A stretch of DNA of 64,000 bases. Source: GCA-003244245 sp036501085 (GTDB lineage: Bacteria > Actinomycetota > Actinomycetes > Mycobacteriales > Pseudonocardiaceae). The notes under the pieces are model-generated. The model saw only the letters and a list, made by a program, of their open reading frames with translations, searched no databases and was not told the origin of the DNA. Within the stretch, counting starts at the first letter, position 1, and the number at the start of each line of letters is the position of its first letter. The stretch lies in NCBI GenBank assembly GCA_036501085.1, contig DASYAZ010000016.1, positions 1-64,000 of the forward strand, read 5' to 3'. A program made the translations under genes and the position numbers. This document shows positions 45,623 to 54,872 of this stretch, piece after piece.

Positions 45623-45849
45623 CGCGATCCACGGTTGGGGCACGCGCTGGACGGCTGCGGTGGCGATCACCCGGTCATAGGGTGCCCGTGACGGGTAACC
45701 GAGCGCACCGTCCCGGTGACCACTATTACGTCGTAACCAGCCGCGCGGTGCGCCTGTCGCGCCCAGACCGCAAGCTGCGGATCATCTCAATGGTGGTGAT
45801 GTTCGCGGCGCCGAATCGCACCGCGAGCAATCGCAATCGGCCCTCGTCG

Positions 45850-46215
45850 TCAACCGCCCAGTGCTTCCAGCGCTGCCCGCAGCGCCGCCTTACCTGATGA
45901 ATCAAGCTGGGCACCGGTTTCAGTGCAGGCGTGAAAGTACAGGCTGGTCCGGCTGTCCGCGTGTCCGATCACAAGCAGCGTGCAGGCACCCCCGCGGGGG
46001 CTCCGGGCCGGAATCGCCGACCGGCCACGAAGTGACAACGCGACCACCAGCAGCTCGACGACCTCCGGCGTGAGTTCCGCGACGGCAGTCTCGCCGCCCT
46101 CGTAGCGCAGCAGATGTTCACCGAGCGGATCACGCTGCACGGTCACCGTGCACAACCGGCCTGATTCGGTCTTCGCCGCGACCGCCGTGCGGTCGGTCCC
46201 AGCGGGTAACCGCAT
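45850..46215 (-). CDS. Actinobacterial hypothetical protein
   Basis: 121 residues, alternating beta-like N-terminal half (RLCTVTVQRDPLGEHLLRYE) and a helical C-terminus. No known motif. ATG 46215 is preceded by GGAAGGG at 5 bp and overlaps the stop of the upstream gene (TGATG), so the two are co-translated. Function unknown. Confidence 0.6.
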   Translation of the reverse strand: MRLPAGTDRTAVAAKTESGRLCTVTVQRDPLGEHLLRYEGGETAVAELTPEVVELLVVALSLRGRSAIPARSPRGGACTLLVIGHADSRTSLYFHACTETGAQLDSSGKAALRAALEALGG

Positions 46216-46700
46216 CAGCACCCTTCCTTATGGTGGCGACCAGACCGGGGATCCGGGGAGGGCTGCCGCCCACCTAGCTGGTGATAGCGATCGGTCCCGG
46301 TGCCCGTCAGCGCCGCCCGCCGCAGGCCCCACTCGTCCACCTCGGCCAACGCCACCACACCGGCGTCGCACAACGCGGTGAGCGCATCGGCGACGTAGTC
46401 CGGTATCCGATACCCGTGTTCCAACCAGCGACCACTCATCTTGGCTATCCCACCGCCACGGACGCGCCGCAGCGCCATCCAGTCGTACAGATCTGCTCCA
46501 GCCAACCGCGGGCCGGACAGCGCCGCTGGGGCGTCTTCGCTGGTCCGTCTGGGATGACGACGGCTCTCGCCCGGGTGCGGGGGGAGGCGCGGTCGGGAGC
46601 CGTCGCCGCTCGTGGGAGCGGGGATGGAGCCGCAGGAACAGGGCGCGACCGATCTCGGGCCGTCAGGGAGTGCTCGAAGTCCCGGCTGCGCTGCACTCAT
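46215..46700 (-). CDS. Hypothetical protein, possible winged-helix
   Basis: Up to 161 residues. Only the second half (from about residue 75, MALRRVRGGGIAKMSGRWLE, VADALTALCDAGVVALAEVD, ALTGTGTDRYHQL) has convincing coding character, resembling a small winged-helix or substrate-binding tail. The Pro/Arg-rich first 70 residues may be untranslated, with an internal start. Overlaps the next gene by one base. Confidence 0.5.
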   Translation of the reverse strand: MSAAQPGLRALPDGPRSVAPCSCGSIPAPTSGDGSRPRLPPHPGESRRHPRRTSEDAPAALSGPRLAGADLYDWMALRRVRGGGIAKMSGRWLEHGYRIPDYVADALTALCDAGVVALAEVDEWGLRRAALTGTGTDRYHQLGGRQPSPDPRSGRHHKEGC

Positions 46701-46727
46701 CGCGGTCCCCTTGTCGCTCGCCGTGGA

Positions 46728-46777
46728 ATGGCCGGACCGGCGACTCGGCGTCGGGGCGGCATCGCCGGTCCGGCCAT
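46728..46777. terminator. Perfect 16-bp inverted repeat between divergent genes
   Basis: ATGGCCGGACCGGCGA (46728-46743) pairs exactly with TCGCCGGTCCGGCCAT (46762-46777), loop 18 nt. It lies upstream of the XRE gene and of the minus-strand hypothetical pair, so it may be an operator or attenuator rather than a terminator. Confidence 0.5.
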
Positions 46778-46967
46778 GACCCTTCGCGCCCGGCGGCGGC
46801 TGCGGCGGTCAGGGTTAGGCGGAGTCAAACATCGTGACACGCCGGAATGCAAGATTTCAGATGAATCTTTCAGAATGACTACTCAACATGGTTAACTCAT
46901 TTTGAAACGGGCCCGTGAATGCTTTCATTCCGGGTGTAGGATTCCCTCACGGTGAGAGAGGTGGACG

Positions 46968-47858
46968 ATGACCGAGGCCATCACGACGACGGGCTCGACC
47001 GTGCCCCGCCGGCAACTCGGCCGGTACCTGCGTGACCTGCGCAACCGATCGCGGCTCACCGTGCGTGCCGCGGGCGCGCAGTTGGAGTGGTCCGAGGCCA
47101 AGATCTGGCGGATCGAGACCGGGCAGACCTCGCTGCGCAGCCTCGACGTGGAGGCGATGTGCAAGGTCTACGGCGCACCGCAGGATATCACCGAGGCGCT
47201 GATGGGCCTGGCCAAGGAGACCAAGGCCCACGGCTGGTGGCACTCCTACGGCGACGCCATCCCGGAGTACTTCGACGTCTACATCGGACTGGAGGAGGCC
47301 GCATCCCACTTCAGCTGGTACGAGTCCGAGCTGGTACCAGGCCTGTTCCAGACTGAGGACTACGCCCGCGCGGTGATCCGCGCGGACAACCCGGGCGTGG
47401 ACGACGCCGAGATCGAACGGCGGGTGCACGTCCGCCTCGCCCGCCAGGCACTGCTGACCAGGGTCACCCACCCCCCGGCGTTCGACGTGGTGCTCAACGA
47501 GGCCATCCTGCACCGCCCGGTGGGGGGCGAGCAGGCCGTACGCGGTCAGCTCGCGCGGCTGGTGGAAGTCAGCCAGCTGCCCACCGTGTCGCTCCGGGTG
47601 GTGCCCTTCGGCGCCGGGCTGCACCACGGCATCATGTCCGGGACGTTCGAGCTTCTTCGGTTCCCGCTCAACGGCAACGGCCAGGACACCGAGCCACCCA
47701 CGGTCTACGTCGAAAGCTTCACCGGCGCACTCTACCTGGACAAACCCCACGAGGTCGCCCGGTACGAGACCGCGTTCAAGAACATCTGGGAGTCCTCGCT
47801 GGACGAGAAGGCCTCCCGGAAGCTGATCACTCAAGTGACAAGGGAGCTAGGAAAGTGA
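46968..47858 (+). CDS. Scr1-family XRE/HTH regulator (DUF5753)
   Basis: 296 residues: N-terminal helix-turn-helix (about 15-75, RQLGRYLRDLRNRSRLTVRA, WSEAKIWRIETGQ) and a DUF5753-type C-terminal domain (HFSWYESELVPGLFQTEDYA, FDVVLNEAILHRPVGG, VSLRVVPFG). Very abundant in actinobacteria, always with a DUF397 partner; known pairs affect development and have been compared with toxin-antitoxin systems. Its stop overlaps the DUF397 GTG. Confidence 0.92.
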   Translation: MTEAITTTGSTVPRRQLGRYLRDLRNRSRLTVRAAGAQLEWSEAKIWRIETGQTSLRSLDVEAMCKVYGAPQDITEALMGLAKETKAHGWWHSYGDAIPEYFDVYIGLEEAASHFSWYESELVPGLFQTEDYARAVIRADNPGVDDAEIERRVHVRLARQALLTRVTHPPAFDVVLNEAILHRPVGGEQAVRGQLARLVEVSQLPTVSLRVVPFGAGLHHGIMSGTFELLRFPLNGNGQDTEPPTVYVESFTGALYLDKPHEVARYETAFKNIWESSLDEKASRKLITQVTRELGK

Positions 47859-48055
47859 GCACACCCGACCTGTCCAGCGCCACCTGGCGCAAGAGCAGCC
47901 GCAGCAACGGCCAAGCGAGCTGCGTGGAGATCGCCGATCTCGGCGGCGGGCACCGCGCCGTCCGCGACTCCAAGAACCCCACCGGCCCTGCCCTGCTCAT
48001 CCCACCCACCGCATGGGCCACCTTCACCAGCGCCCTGCGCACCGGCAACCTCTGA
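47855..48055 (+). CDS. DUF397 protein
   Basis: 66 residues with the family signature WRKSSRSNGQASCVEIADL and AVRDSKNPTGPALLIPPTAW. GTGA overlap with the XRE regulator, its usual partner. Cytoplasmic; likely modulates that regulator. Confidence 0.92.
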   Translation: MSTPDLSSATWRKSSRSNGQASCVEIADLGGGHRAVRDSKNPTGPALLIPPTAWATFTSALRTGNL

Positions 48056-48063
48056 CCCACCCC

Positions 48064-48125
48064 GCATTCAGCGGGCTCAGCGGGGTAACCAGCACTCCAA
48101 TAACCCCGCTGAGCCCGCTGAATGC
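48064..48125. terminator. 23-bp perfect hairpin after DUF397
   Basis: The arm starting GCATTCAGCGGGCTCAGCGG (48064-48086) pairs exactly with 48103-48125 across a 16-nt loop, 8 bp after the DUF397 stop. Strong intrinsic terminator fold without a U-tract. Confidence 0.75.
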
Positions 48126-48308
48126 GCTTACCAGACGGGGCCGTGGCGCCGAGCGCGAGAACCCGCCGTTCAGCGGATCTACGGTGTGCAGGCGTCCAAT
48201 CATGACCAAGACCATGCCCTACGGGGTCTGACACGACGTGCCCAGCTGCGCGTCGGGTGAGACCCCATAAGGTCCGCGGGGTCCGGACACCGACGGTGGA
48301 GGAACCCG

Positions 48309-49112
48309 ATGGTCTGGCGCGAACGCCTGCGCGACGTCGTCGACAGCAGCCGATTCCAGCGGTTCATCGTCGCGGTGATCGTCCTCAACGCGGTGACCCT
48401 CGGGCTGGAGACCTCGGTGCGGATGAGCGCCCAGTGGGGCGACCTGCTCTACGTGGTGGACCATGCCGCGCTGGCCATTTTCGTGATCGAGCTGATGTTG
48501 CGGCTCGCCGCGCACGGGTGGCGCTTCTTCCGCGATCCCTGGAGCGTGTTCGACCTGATCGTCGTCGGGATCGCCCTGGTGCCAGCCTCGGAGGCGTTCT
48601 CCGTGCTGCGCGCCTTGCGGATCCTGCGCGTGCTGCGGTTGGTCGCACTGGTGCCGAGCATGCGCGGAGTGGTCGCCGCGTTGCTCACCGCGGTGCCCGG
48701 CATGGCATCCATCGCGGCGCTGCTCGGGCTGCTGCTCTACGTCGCCGCGGTGATGGGCACCCAGCTGTTCGGCCACGGGGTACCGGAGCACTTCGGGGAT
48801 CTGGGAACGTCACTGTTCACCCTGTTCCAGGTGATGACCACCGATGACTGGGCGAGCATCGCGCGTTCAGCGATGAAGGTCCACCCCTCGGCCTGGATCT
48901 TCTTCGTGGTGTACCTGCTGGTATCCACCTTTGCGGTGCTGAACCTGTTCATCGCGGTGGTCGTGCGGGCGATGGAGGAACAGGTCGCCAGCGACGTGCG
49001 CGCCGACGTCGCCGAGCACCAGCGAGAGGACGCCGATGCCGCCACGGCCATCCTCGATGAGGTGCGCGCGCTGCGCGCGGAGCTGGCCGAGCTGCGGAGC
49101 CGGCGCCAGTAG
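48309..49112 (+). CDS. Voltage-gated cation channel of the bacterial NaChBac type
   Basis: 267 residues, one six-helix domain: S1-S3 (about 17-100), an S4 sensor with Arg every third residue (SVLRALRILRVLRLVALVPS), pore helix and filter FQVMTTDDWASI (about 175-186), S6 (FFVVYLLVSTFAVLNLFIAV) and a C-terminal coiled coil (about 225-265). Sodium channels have TLESWAS here; DDW resembles the calcium-selective form of the NavAb-derived CavAb (TLDDWSN). It presumably forms tetramers in the cell membrane. Confidence 0.9.
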   Translation: MVWRERLRDVVDSSRFQRFIVAVIVLNAVTLGLETSVRMSAQWGDLLYVVDHAALAIFVIELMLRLAAHGWRFFRDPWSVFDLIVVGIALVPASEAFSVLRALRILRVLRLVALVPSMRGVVAALLTAVPGMASIAALLGLLLYVAAVMGTQLFGHGVPEHFGDLGTSLFTLFQVMTTDDWASIARSAMKVHPSAWIFFVVYLLVSTFAVLNLFIAVVVRAMEEQVASDVRADVAEHQREDADAATAILDEVRALRAELAELRSRRQ

Positions 49113-49135
49113 GCCATCCCGGCCGGAAACCAGCG

Positions 49136-49612
49136 CTACTGCGCGCTCGGGCTCATTCCGGGCCCAGGGCGCATCTCCACGTCGGCGAATCCGACCGCCA
49201 GCCCGCATCGGTCGCAGCTCAGCTGGTCATCAAGCCGTCCTCCGCAGCCTCCGCCGTGGACGGCAACCCGCGGCGGTCCGGACGGGTTGGGGTAGTACCG
49301 ATCGCCCCACTTCATGATCATCAATAGCACGGGGGCAAGGTCACGTCCCTTGCCCGTGAGCAGGTACTCGTGGCGTTCGGGACGGGTCTGGTAGGTACGG
49401 CGTTCCAGCAGACCCTCGCTGCACAGCCGGTCCAGGCGAGCGGCGAGCACGTTGCTGGCGATCCCGAGACTGGCCTTGAACTCGTCGAATCGCCGCAGCC
49501 CGAACAGCGCGTCGCGCAGCACCAGCAGGGTCCAGCGCTCGCCCACCACCTCGAGGGTGCGGGCGATCGAGCAGGTCTGATCCGGGTAGGTGCGCTGCAG
49601 CATCACCGCCAT
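49136..49612 (-). CDS. HxlR-family transcriptional regulator
   Basis: 158 residues with the HxlR winged helix: TCSIARTLEVVGERWTLLVL, FGLRRFDEFKASLGIASNVL, RLDRLCSEGLLERR. A Cys-containing C-terminal tail (CGGRLDDQLSCDRCG) may bind zinc or sense redox/electrophiles. The start at 49612 (MAVMLQRTYPDQ) is chosen because codons further upstream (MTCFTQLT) belong to the operator repeat. It probably represses itself and the divergent hydrolase. Confidence 0.87.
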   Translation of the reverse strand: MAVMLQRTYPDQTCSIARTLEVVGERWTLLVLRDALFGLRRFDEFKASLGIASNVLAARLDRLCSEGLLERRTYQTRPERHEYLLTGKGRDLAPVLLMIMKWGDRYYPNPSGPPRVAVHGGGCGGRLDDQLSCDRCGLAVGFADVEMRPGPGMSPSAQ

Positions 49613-49622
49613 TGTACGAACA

Positions 49623-49685
49623 GTCAGTTGCGTGAAGCAAGTCACGCTGCTACCTTCCCGGTGTGACTTGCTTCACGCAACTGAC
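49623..49685. promoter_or_regulatory. Operator-like perfect 23-bp inverted repeat
   Basis: The arm beginning GTCAGTTGCGTGAAGCAAGT (49623-49645) is mirrored exactly at 49663-49685, spacer 17 nt, between the divergent HxlR and hydrolase genes. Each arm also contains its own dyad TTGC-GTGAA-GCAA, so it offers two HxlR dimer sites. Both genes would otherwise appear to start with the same peptide MTCFTQLT. Confidence 0.82.
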
Positions 49686-49701
49686 TTCGGAGGGTCCCAT
49701 C

Positions 49702-50595
49702 ATGAGCCAGCAACCGATCACCTTCACCGAACTCTGGGCCGATCGCGGCCCGCACCGGATCCGGGTCCGGGACTACCCCGGTGACGGTCCGGCGATCGTG
49801 CTGATGCACGGTTTCCCGGACGACAAGCACCTTTACGACCGGGCGCTGCCCTACCTGACCGGCAAGAGGCGTGTCGTCACGTTCGACTTCCTCGGCTGGG
49901 GGGAGTCGGACAAGCCCGCCGGCTACCCGTACACCGCGACCAACCAGACCGGCGACCTCGACGCCGTGATCACCCGGCTCGGGCTGGACGAGGTCGTCCT
50001 GGTTGCGCATGACGCGTCCGGCCCACCCGCGATCGACTGGGCGCTCGCGCACCCCGAGCGGGTGGCCGCCCTCGTGCTGCTCAACACCTACTACGGCTGG
50101 ATGCCGAGGCTGCGCGCCCCCGAGGCGATCTTCCTGTACTCCTCGCCGATCCTGCGGAACCTCGCCCGACCCGTGATGCGCCGGCTCGCCGGCCTGGACC
50201 GTCGGCTGTATTTCTGGCAGGTCGGGAGGTTCATCCGGGACGACGCGGTGCGCCACGAGCTACTTCCGCAGTACTACGCCCGGTTCCGTGCCGCGCGCCC
50301 GGCGTTCCTGCGGCTGAATGCCGACCTGCCGCGCACCCTGATCTCGCGGGCCAGGCGCACGTCGCAGCTGCGCGCCTTCGAACGGCCGGTCCGGATCGTG
50401 TTCGGCTGTGACGATCCCTACCTCAACACCCGCGTGGCCCGCCGGTTCGCACGGCTGTTCCCGGCCTCGGAGCTCGAGCTCATCGAGGGTGCGCGGCACT
50501 ATGTCCAGGTCGACGAACCAGAAGTGGTCGCCGCCGCCATCCTGAACTCGGACCACAACAGTTCGACCTCGACCATCCGGCGCCTCAGCGCATGA
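49702..50595 (+). CDS. Alpha/beta hydrolase, dehalogenase/epoxide-hydrolase-like
   Basis: 297 residues. LMHGFPDDKHLYDRALPYL (oxyanion HG), FDFLGWGESDKPAGYPYT, nucleophile elbow LVAHDASGPPA with Asp in the nucleophile position as in haloalkane dehalogenases and epoxide hydrolases, and a C-terminal GARHYVQVDEP with the catalytic His. Start ATG 49702 has GGAGGG 7 bp upstream. Likely induced when the HxlR regulator is released; the substrate may be a xenobiotic or electrophile. Confidence 0.87.
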   Translation: MSQQPITFTELWADRGPHRIRVRDYPGDGPAIVLMHGFPDDKHLYDRALPYLTGKRRVVTFDFLGWGESDKPAGYPYTATNQTGDLDAVITRLGLDEVVLVAHDASGPPAIDWALAHPERVAALVLLNTYYGWMPRLRAPEAIFLYSSPILRNLARPVMRRLAGLDRRLYFWQVGRFIRDDAVRHELLPQYYARFRAARPAFLRLNADLPRTLISRARRTSQLRAFERPVRIVFGCDDPYLNTRVARRFARLFPASELELIEGARHYVQVDEPEVVAAAILNSDHNSSTSTIRRLSA

Positions 50596-50627
50596 TCGGA
50601 TCCGCGCCGGCGCCTGCCCTGCATGCG

Positions 50628-50685
50628 CCGAGTTTCACCGGAGGGCTGCCCCAGTTGGCACCGGCAGCCCTCCGGTGAAACTCGG
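50628..50685. terminator. 23-bp perfect hairpin, dispersed family B copy 2
   Basis: The arm starting CCGAGTTTCACCGGAGGGCT (50628-50650) pairs exactly with 50663-50685, loop 12 nt, between convergent genes. Homologous to the degenerate copies at 1176 and 57371. Confidence 0.8.
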
Positions 50686-50714
50686 CAACGTCAGAGCGGG
50701 CGGGGATGTGCGGC

Positions 50715-51713
50715 TTACCCATCCGGAGCGGGGACGGTGACCGGCGCCGGGACCGGTTCGCCGAACAGGAGGGCCACCACGTCGCTGACGGCGTGCACCC
50801 CACCGGCCAGCGTTCCGCTCGGATCCACCTGGTACATGACCGAGATGAGGTACCGCTCGTCCGGCCCGGCGAAGCCGGCGGTGTTGGTCACCCAGTGCTT
50901 GCCGTAGGTATCGCTCTCGAACGACCAGCCGTCCTTGTTCCCGGGCTGCTGGGCGCGACCGGCCGCCCAGACCCCCCACTGCTGGTTGGGCGCGACCCCG
51001 CGCAGCGCGCCGACCAGATAACCCCGATCGTCCGGATTGACCTGGGCGAAGAGGTAGCGCAACAAGGCAGCCATGTCATCGGCGGTGCACTTGACGAAAC
51101 CCCAGTACGTGGCGCGGGTGAATCCTGGGACGAAATGCAGGCCGGTCATGCCGTACTGGGTGCGGAACCGGGCCAGCATGCTCTCACCGCCGAACTTGGC
51201 CCACAGCCGGTCGGTCGCCGGGTTGTCCGAGGAATGGAGCATGGCAGCCAGGTCCGTGCGGTCCGCAGCACTCAGCGCGATCTGGTGGGCACGCTGGCGG
51301 CGCAGCAGGTCAGTGGCGATCGCGAGCTTGATGGTGGAGGCCGTCCACCCCTCGTGCTGCGTCGGGCCGTACCGCCAGACCCGGCCAGTCTGCCGGTCGG
51401 TGAACACCACGCTCAGGTAGCCGTGGCCGCCGGCATGGCGGTTGATGTAGGCACCGGCCCTGGCGAAGCGCTGCTGCTGGAGGCAGCTCCACCCGGTGTC
51501 GCTGGGGCAACCAGCAGGCGGCGGCGCTGGTCGGGCCGGCGGCGCTGCCTGAGCCGGCACGCGGCTGTCGGGCTGGACGCCGGCCACCGGCTGGGACAGG
51601 GCCGCCGGGGCCGGGGCTTTCTGTACGGGGGCTTCCTGGACTGGCGGTGGATCTGCCGCGAGGTGCCCGCAACCAGCCACGGCTAGCGCGGCGCAGGTGA
51701 GTACCAGCGTCAC
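50715..51713 (-). CDS. Class A beta-lactamase-like serine hydrolase lipoprotein
   Basis: 332 residues. A lipoprotein signal with AVAGC, a Pro/Ala-rich linker (about 20-70) and a penicilloyl-serine domain with STIK (SxxK, about 125), SSDN (SDN loop) and KDGW in place of KTG. It could be a beta-lactamase, but the KDG motif and long linker suggest a D,D-peptidase-like or non-hydrolytic relative. The upstream in-frame residues LSRRLRL look like a signal n-region, so the true start may be upstream of GTG 51713. Confidence 0.78.
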   Translation of the reverse strand: MTLVLTCAALAVAGCGHLAADPPPVQEAPVQKAPAPAALSQPVAGVQPDSRVPAQAAPPARPAPPPAGCPSDTGWSCLQQQRFARAGAYINRHAGGHGYLSVVFTDRQTGRVWRYGPTQHEGWTASTIKLAIATDLLRRQRAHQIALSAADRTDLAAMLHSSDNPATDRLWAKFGGESMLARFRTQYGMTGLHFVPGFTRATYWGFVKCTADDMAALLRYLFAQVNPDDRGYLVGALRGVAPNQQWGVWAAGRAQQPGNKDGWSFESDTYGKHWVTNTAGFAGPDERYLISVMYQVDPSGTLAGGVHAVSDVVALLFGEPVPAPVTVPAPDG

Positions 51714-51794
51714 GAGTCGCAGGCGGCGGGACAGGGCGGCGATGGCGGGAGGCTACCCGCCGCTGCCCCCAGCCCGGCCTGAGCCCGCACGCTC

Positions 51795-52681
51795 TCAGCG
51801 CAGCGGCTCGGTGGCCCGGACCTGCTCGATGATCTCCAACTCGTCGCTGACGTGCAGGGTCTCCCCGGCAGTGTCCGGGATGAGGTTGACCGCGAACCAC
51901 GCCTTGCCATCCCAGCGGCGGTGGCGGGCCAGCGTGGCCAGCGGCTCCTTGCCCCGGCTCGCCGTGACGGGATCGACTGTGGGGAACACGCAGCGGCCGC
52001 ATCCCTTCGCGACCCGGAAACGCACCGCGCCGATGCGTAGCGTCCGCCAGCCGTCCTCCGCCCAGGCGGGCGACCCGGCGAGAACCAGGTTCGGGCGAAA
52101 CCGCGCCATCGCCACCGGCCCCTCCTCGGCGCGGGGCCCTGCGGCGATGAGCTCGTTCAGCGCCGCGAGGGACTCCTCGGTGGCCGCCAGCAGGGGGTAA
52201 CCGTCGGCGAAGGACACCCGGTCCGCGGGGTGGCTGTAGGCGGGATCAATCCGGCGCCGGGTCGGGTCGTCCAGGTACACCAGCCGGACCTGCTCGCCTG
52301 CGACATTGCTGAACCAGGCGTGCGCCTCGTCCGACGCGGGTGCTGCTGCCAGCTGGCTTGCGAACACCTGGACCTCGGTCAGGGTGTACCCGTCCGGCCT
52401 GCGGACCAGCAGCGGATCGACATCCGGTGCCCGCAACCGCAGCCCGCCCGCGACGAGCTCCGGGGTCACCAGCACCAGCTGCGGGTGGGTCCGCCCCGTC
52501 ACCATGACGCCTTCCTCGTCGACGATCATCCACCGGCGGTCACCGGCCAGGCCCCAGCGCTCGACCTCGATCTGGTCCACCGCCTGACCGCGGCAGGATT
52601 TGACCGGGTACCGGTTGATCCCGGTCAACGTGCGCGCCACAGAGGCCAGGCTAATGCCGGTACCCGCTGGTTGCGGGGGTG

Positions 52682-52685
<4 letters not shown>
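51795..52685 (-). CDS. MOSC-domain protein (YcbX/mARC-like)
   Basis: 296 residues: N-terminal MOSC_N barrel (GINRYPVKSCRGQAVDQIEV, GLAGDRRWMIVDEEG) and C-terminal MOSC domain with the molybdenum-ligand Cys region (ARFRPNLVLAG, VAKGCGRCVFPTVDPVT). Expected to bind a molybdenum cofactor and reduce N-hydroxylated compounds. Overlaps thiG (GTGA); transcriptional linkage with the thiamine genes may be incidental. Confidence 0.87.
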
Positions 52686-53446
<761 letters not shown>

Positions 53447-53451
53447 CGCGC

Positions 53452-53652
53452 TCAGCCTCCTTGCACCGCGGTGACCACGTCGATCGAGGCGCCGTCCGGT
53501 AACGCCGTGCCTGGCCAGCGATCCCGGGGCACCACCACGCCGTCCACCGCCACCGCGACCCCGCGAGACGGCGCACCCAGCCGCTCGATCACCTCGGCCA
53601 GTGTGGCGCCCTCGGGCAGCTCCCAGGGCTGCCCGTTCACCGTCACGGGCAT
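53452..53652 (-). CDS. thiS: ThiS sulfur-carrier protein
   Basis: 66 residues, beta-grasp, ending in GG (TAVQGG), which is thiocarboxylated as the sulfur donor to ThiG. N-terminus MPVTVNGQPWELPEGATLAE is typical. Overlaps thiO by 10 bp. Confidence 0.93.
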   Translation of the reverse strand: MPVTVNGQPWELPEGATLAEVIERLGAPSRGVAVAVDGVVVPRDRWPGTALPDGASIDVVTAVQGG

Positions 53653-54737
53653 GCCGCGCTCCGCTGCGGCCGCGCGAGCCGGGCCGGGGCTGCCACCGCG
53701 GCCTCATCCGGCACCCTCTCCCCGCGCAGCAGCGCCACGATCGCCTCGGCGGTCAGCGGCGCCAGCAGGATCCCCTGCCGGTAGTGGCCGGTCGCAGCGA
53801 GCACACCGGGCTCCAGCTGCCCGATCACCGGCAGGTTGTCCGGGCTACCCGGGCGCGAACCCGCCACGGCCTCCTCCAGGGTGTACTCGGTGATCGCGGG
53901 TAGCACCCGCTCGGCATCGGTGAGCAGCTCGCGCACCGCCCCAGCGGTGACATCGGTATCGAACCCGACCTCGCGTTGGGTGGCGCCGAGCACCAGGCCA
54001 CCACCGTCCCGGGGAACGAGGTAGCTCTGCCGGCCACCGACGATCGCGCGCACCGTCCGCGACGGTGGCGCCAAGGTGCCGGGCCGGGAACGCAACCGCA
54101 GGATCTCGCCCTTGACCGGGCGGATGCTGTGCTCCAGCAGGGGATGCAAGGACGCGCTGCGCGCACCGGCGGCCAGCACCACAGCGTCCGCACCCGGCAG
54201 TTGCCGGCAGCGCTGCCGGTGAAACCGCACCCCAGCGCTGCGGCATGCGACCAGCAGCGCGCGGAGCAGGGCCCGGTTGTCCACCGACAGGTCGCCGCGG
54301 ACCAGCAGCGCCCGGCACACCTGCGGGCCCAGCGCGGGCTCGGCGTGACGTGCCTGCCGGGCGCTCAGGGTCTCCGCCGGTCGCTCCATCCGGGACAGCT
54401 GCTCCGCGATCCGGTCCAGCTCGGCACGATCGCCGGGGTCCACCGCCACCACCAGAGTGCCGCCGGTGCGTAACCGGGGGTCGCCACCGGCGGCAGTGAG
54501 CTCAGCAGCGAAGTCCGGCCACCGGCGCAGCGAGGCCGCACCCAGCGCGAACACGTCCGGCTCGACCGGTGAGGCCTCGGTCACCGGGGCGAGCATCCCA
54601 CCGGCGACGCGCGAGGCGCCCGATCCTGGGGCCGGGTCGTGCACGGTCACCGCGAACCCGGCGCGCGCCGCGCGCCAGGCACAGCTCAACCCGATGACCC
54701 CGCCACCGACCACCGCGACAGTGCTGGAGGGCACCAC
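53643..54737 (-). CDS. thiO: Glycine oxidase
   Basis: 364-residue FAD enzyme that oxidises glycine to the iminoacetate used by ThiG. VAVVGGGVIGLSCAWRAARA, ASRVAGGMLAPVTEAS, LRGDLSVDNRALLRAL and a C-terminal GVLAATGHYRQGILLAPLTA. First gene after the minus-strand TPP riboswitch. Two adjacent GTG codons (54737, 54734) can start it. Confidence 0.93.
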   Translation of the reverse strand: MVPSSTVAVVGGGVIGLSCAWRAARAGFAVTVHDPAPGSGASRVAGGMLAPVTEASPVEPDVFALGAASLRRWPDFAAELTAAGGDPRLRTGGTLVVAVDPGDRAELDRIAEQLSRMERPAETLSARQARHAEPALGPQVCRALLVRGDLSVDNRALLRALLVACRSAGVRFHRQRCRQLPGADAVVLAAGARSASLHPLLEHSIRPVKGEILRLRSRPGTLAPPSRTVRAIVGGRQSYLVPRDGGGLVLGATQREVGFDTDVTAGAVRELLTDAERVLPAITEYTLEEAVAGSRPGSPDNLPVIGQLEPGVLAATGHYRQGILLAPLTAEAIVALLRGERVPDEAAVAAPARLARPQRSAACP

Positions 54738-54744
54738 AGCTCAT

Positions 54745-54835
54745 CACGCTCCCTGCGCCGGCATGACCCGGATCAGGTTCGACGGTCGGGGTCGCTTCGA
54801 CCCCCTCTCAGCCCGGTGCAGCCCGGGCTCCCGTG
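54745..54835 (-). promoter_or_regulatory. TPP riboswitch upstream of thiO
   Basis: On the minus strand: CACGGGAGCCCGGGC, GGGCTGAGAGGGGGT (CUGAGA), then CGTCGAACCTGATCCGGGT and CATGCCGGCGCAGGGAGCGTG. The same consensus as at thiC. It stands within the 135-bp gap between thiO and the divergent thiE, so it controls only the thiO-thiS-thiG operon; thiE starts outside it. Confidence 0.95.
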
Positions 54836-54872
54836 CGGACCACCTCTCACCGTACCTCGATACGGTCCCTCC

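Noticed and set aside
49623..49685. Shared peptide MTCFTQLT at the start of both HxlR and hydrolase frames
   Set aside because: It is the translation of the inverted repeat in both directions; better starts with ribosome sites lie inside.
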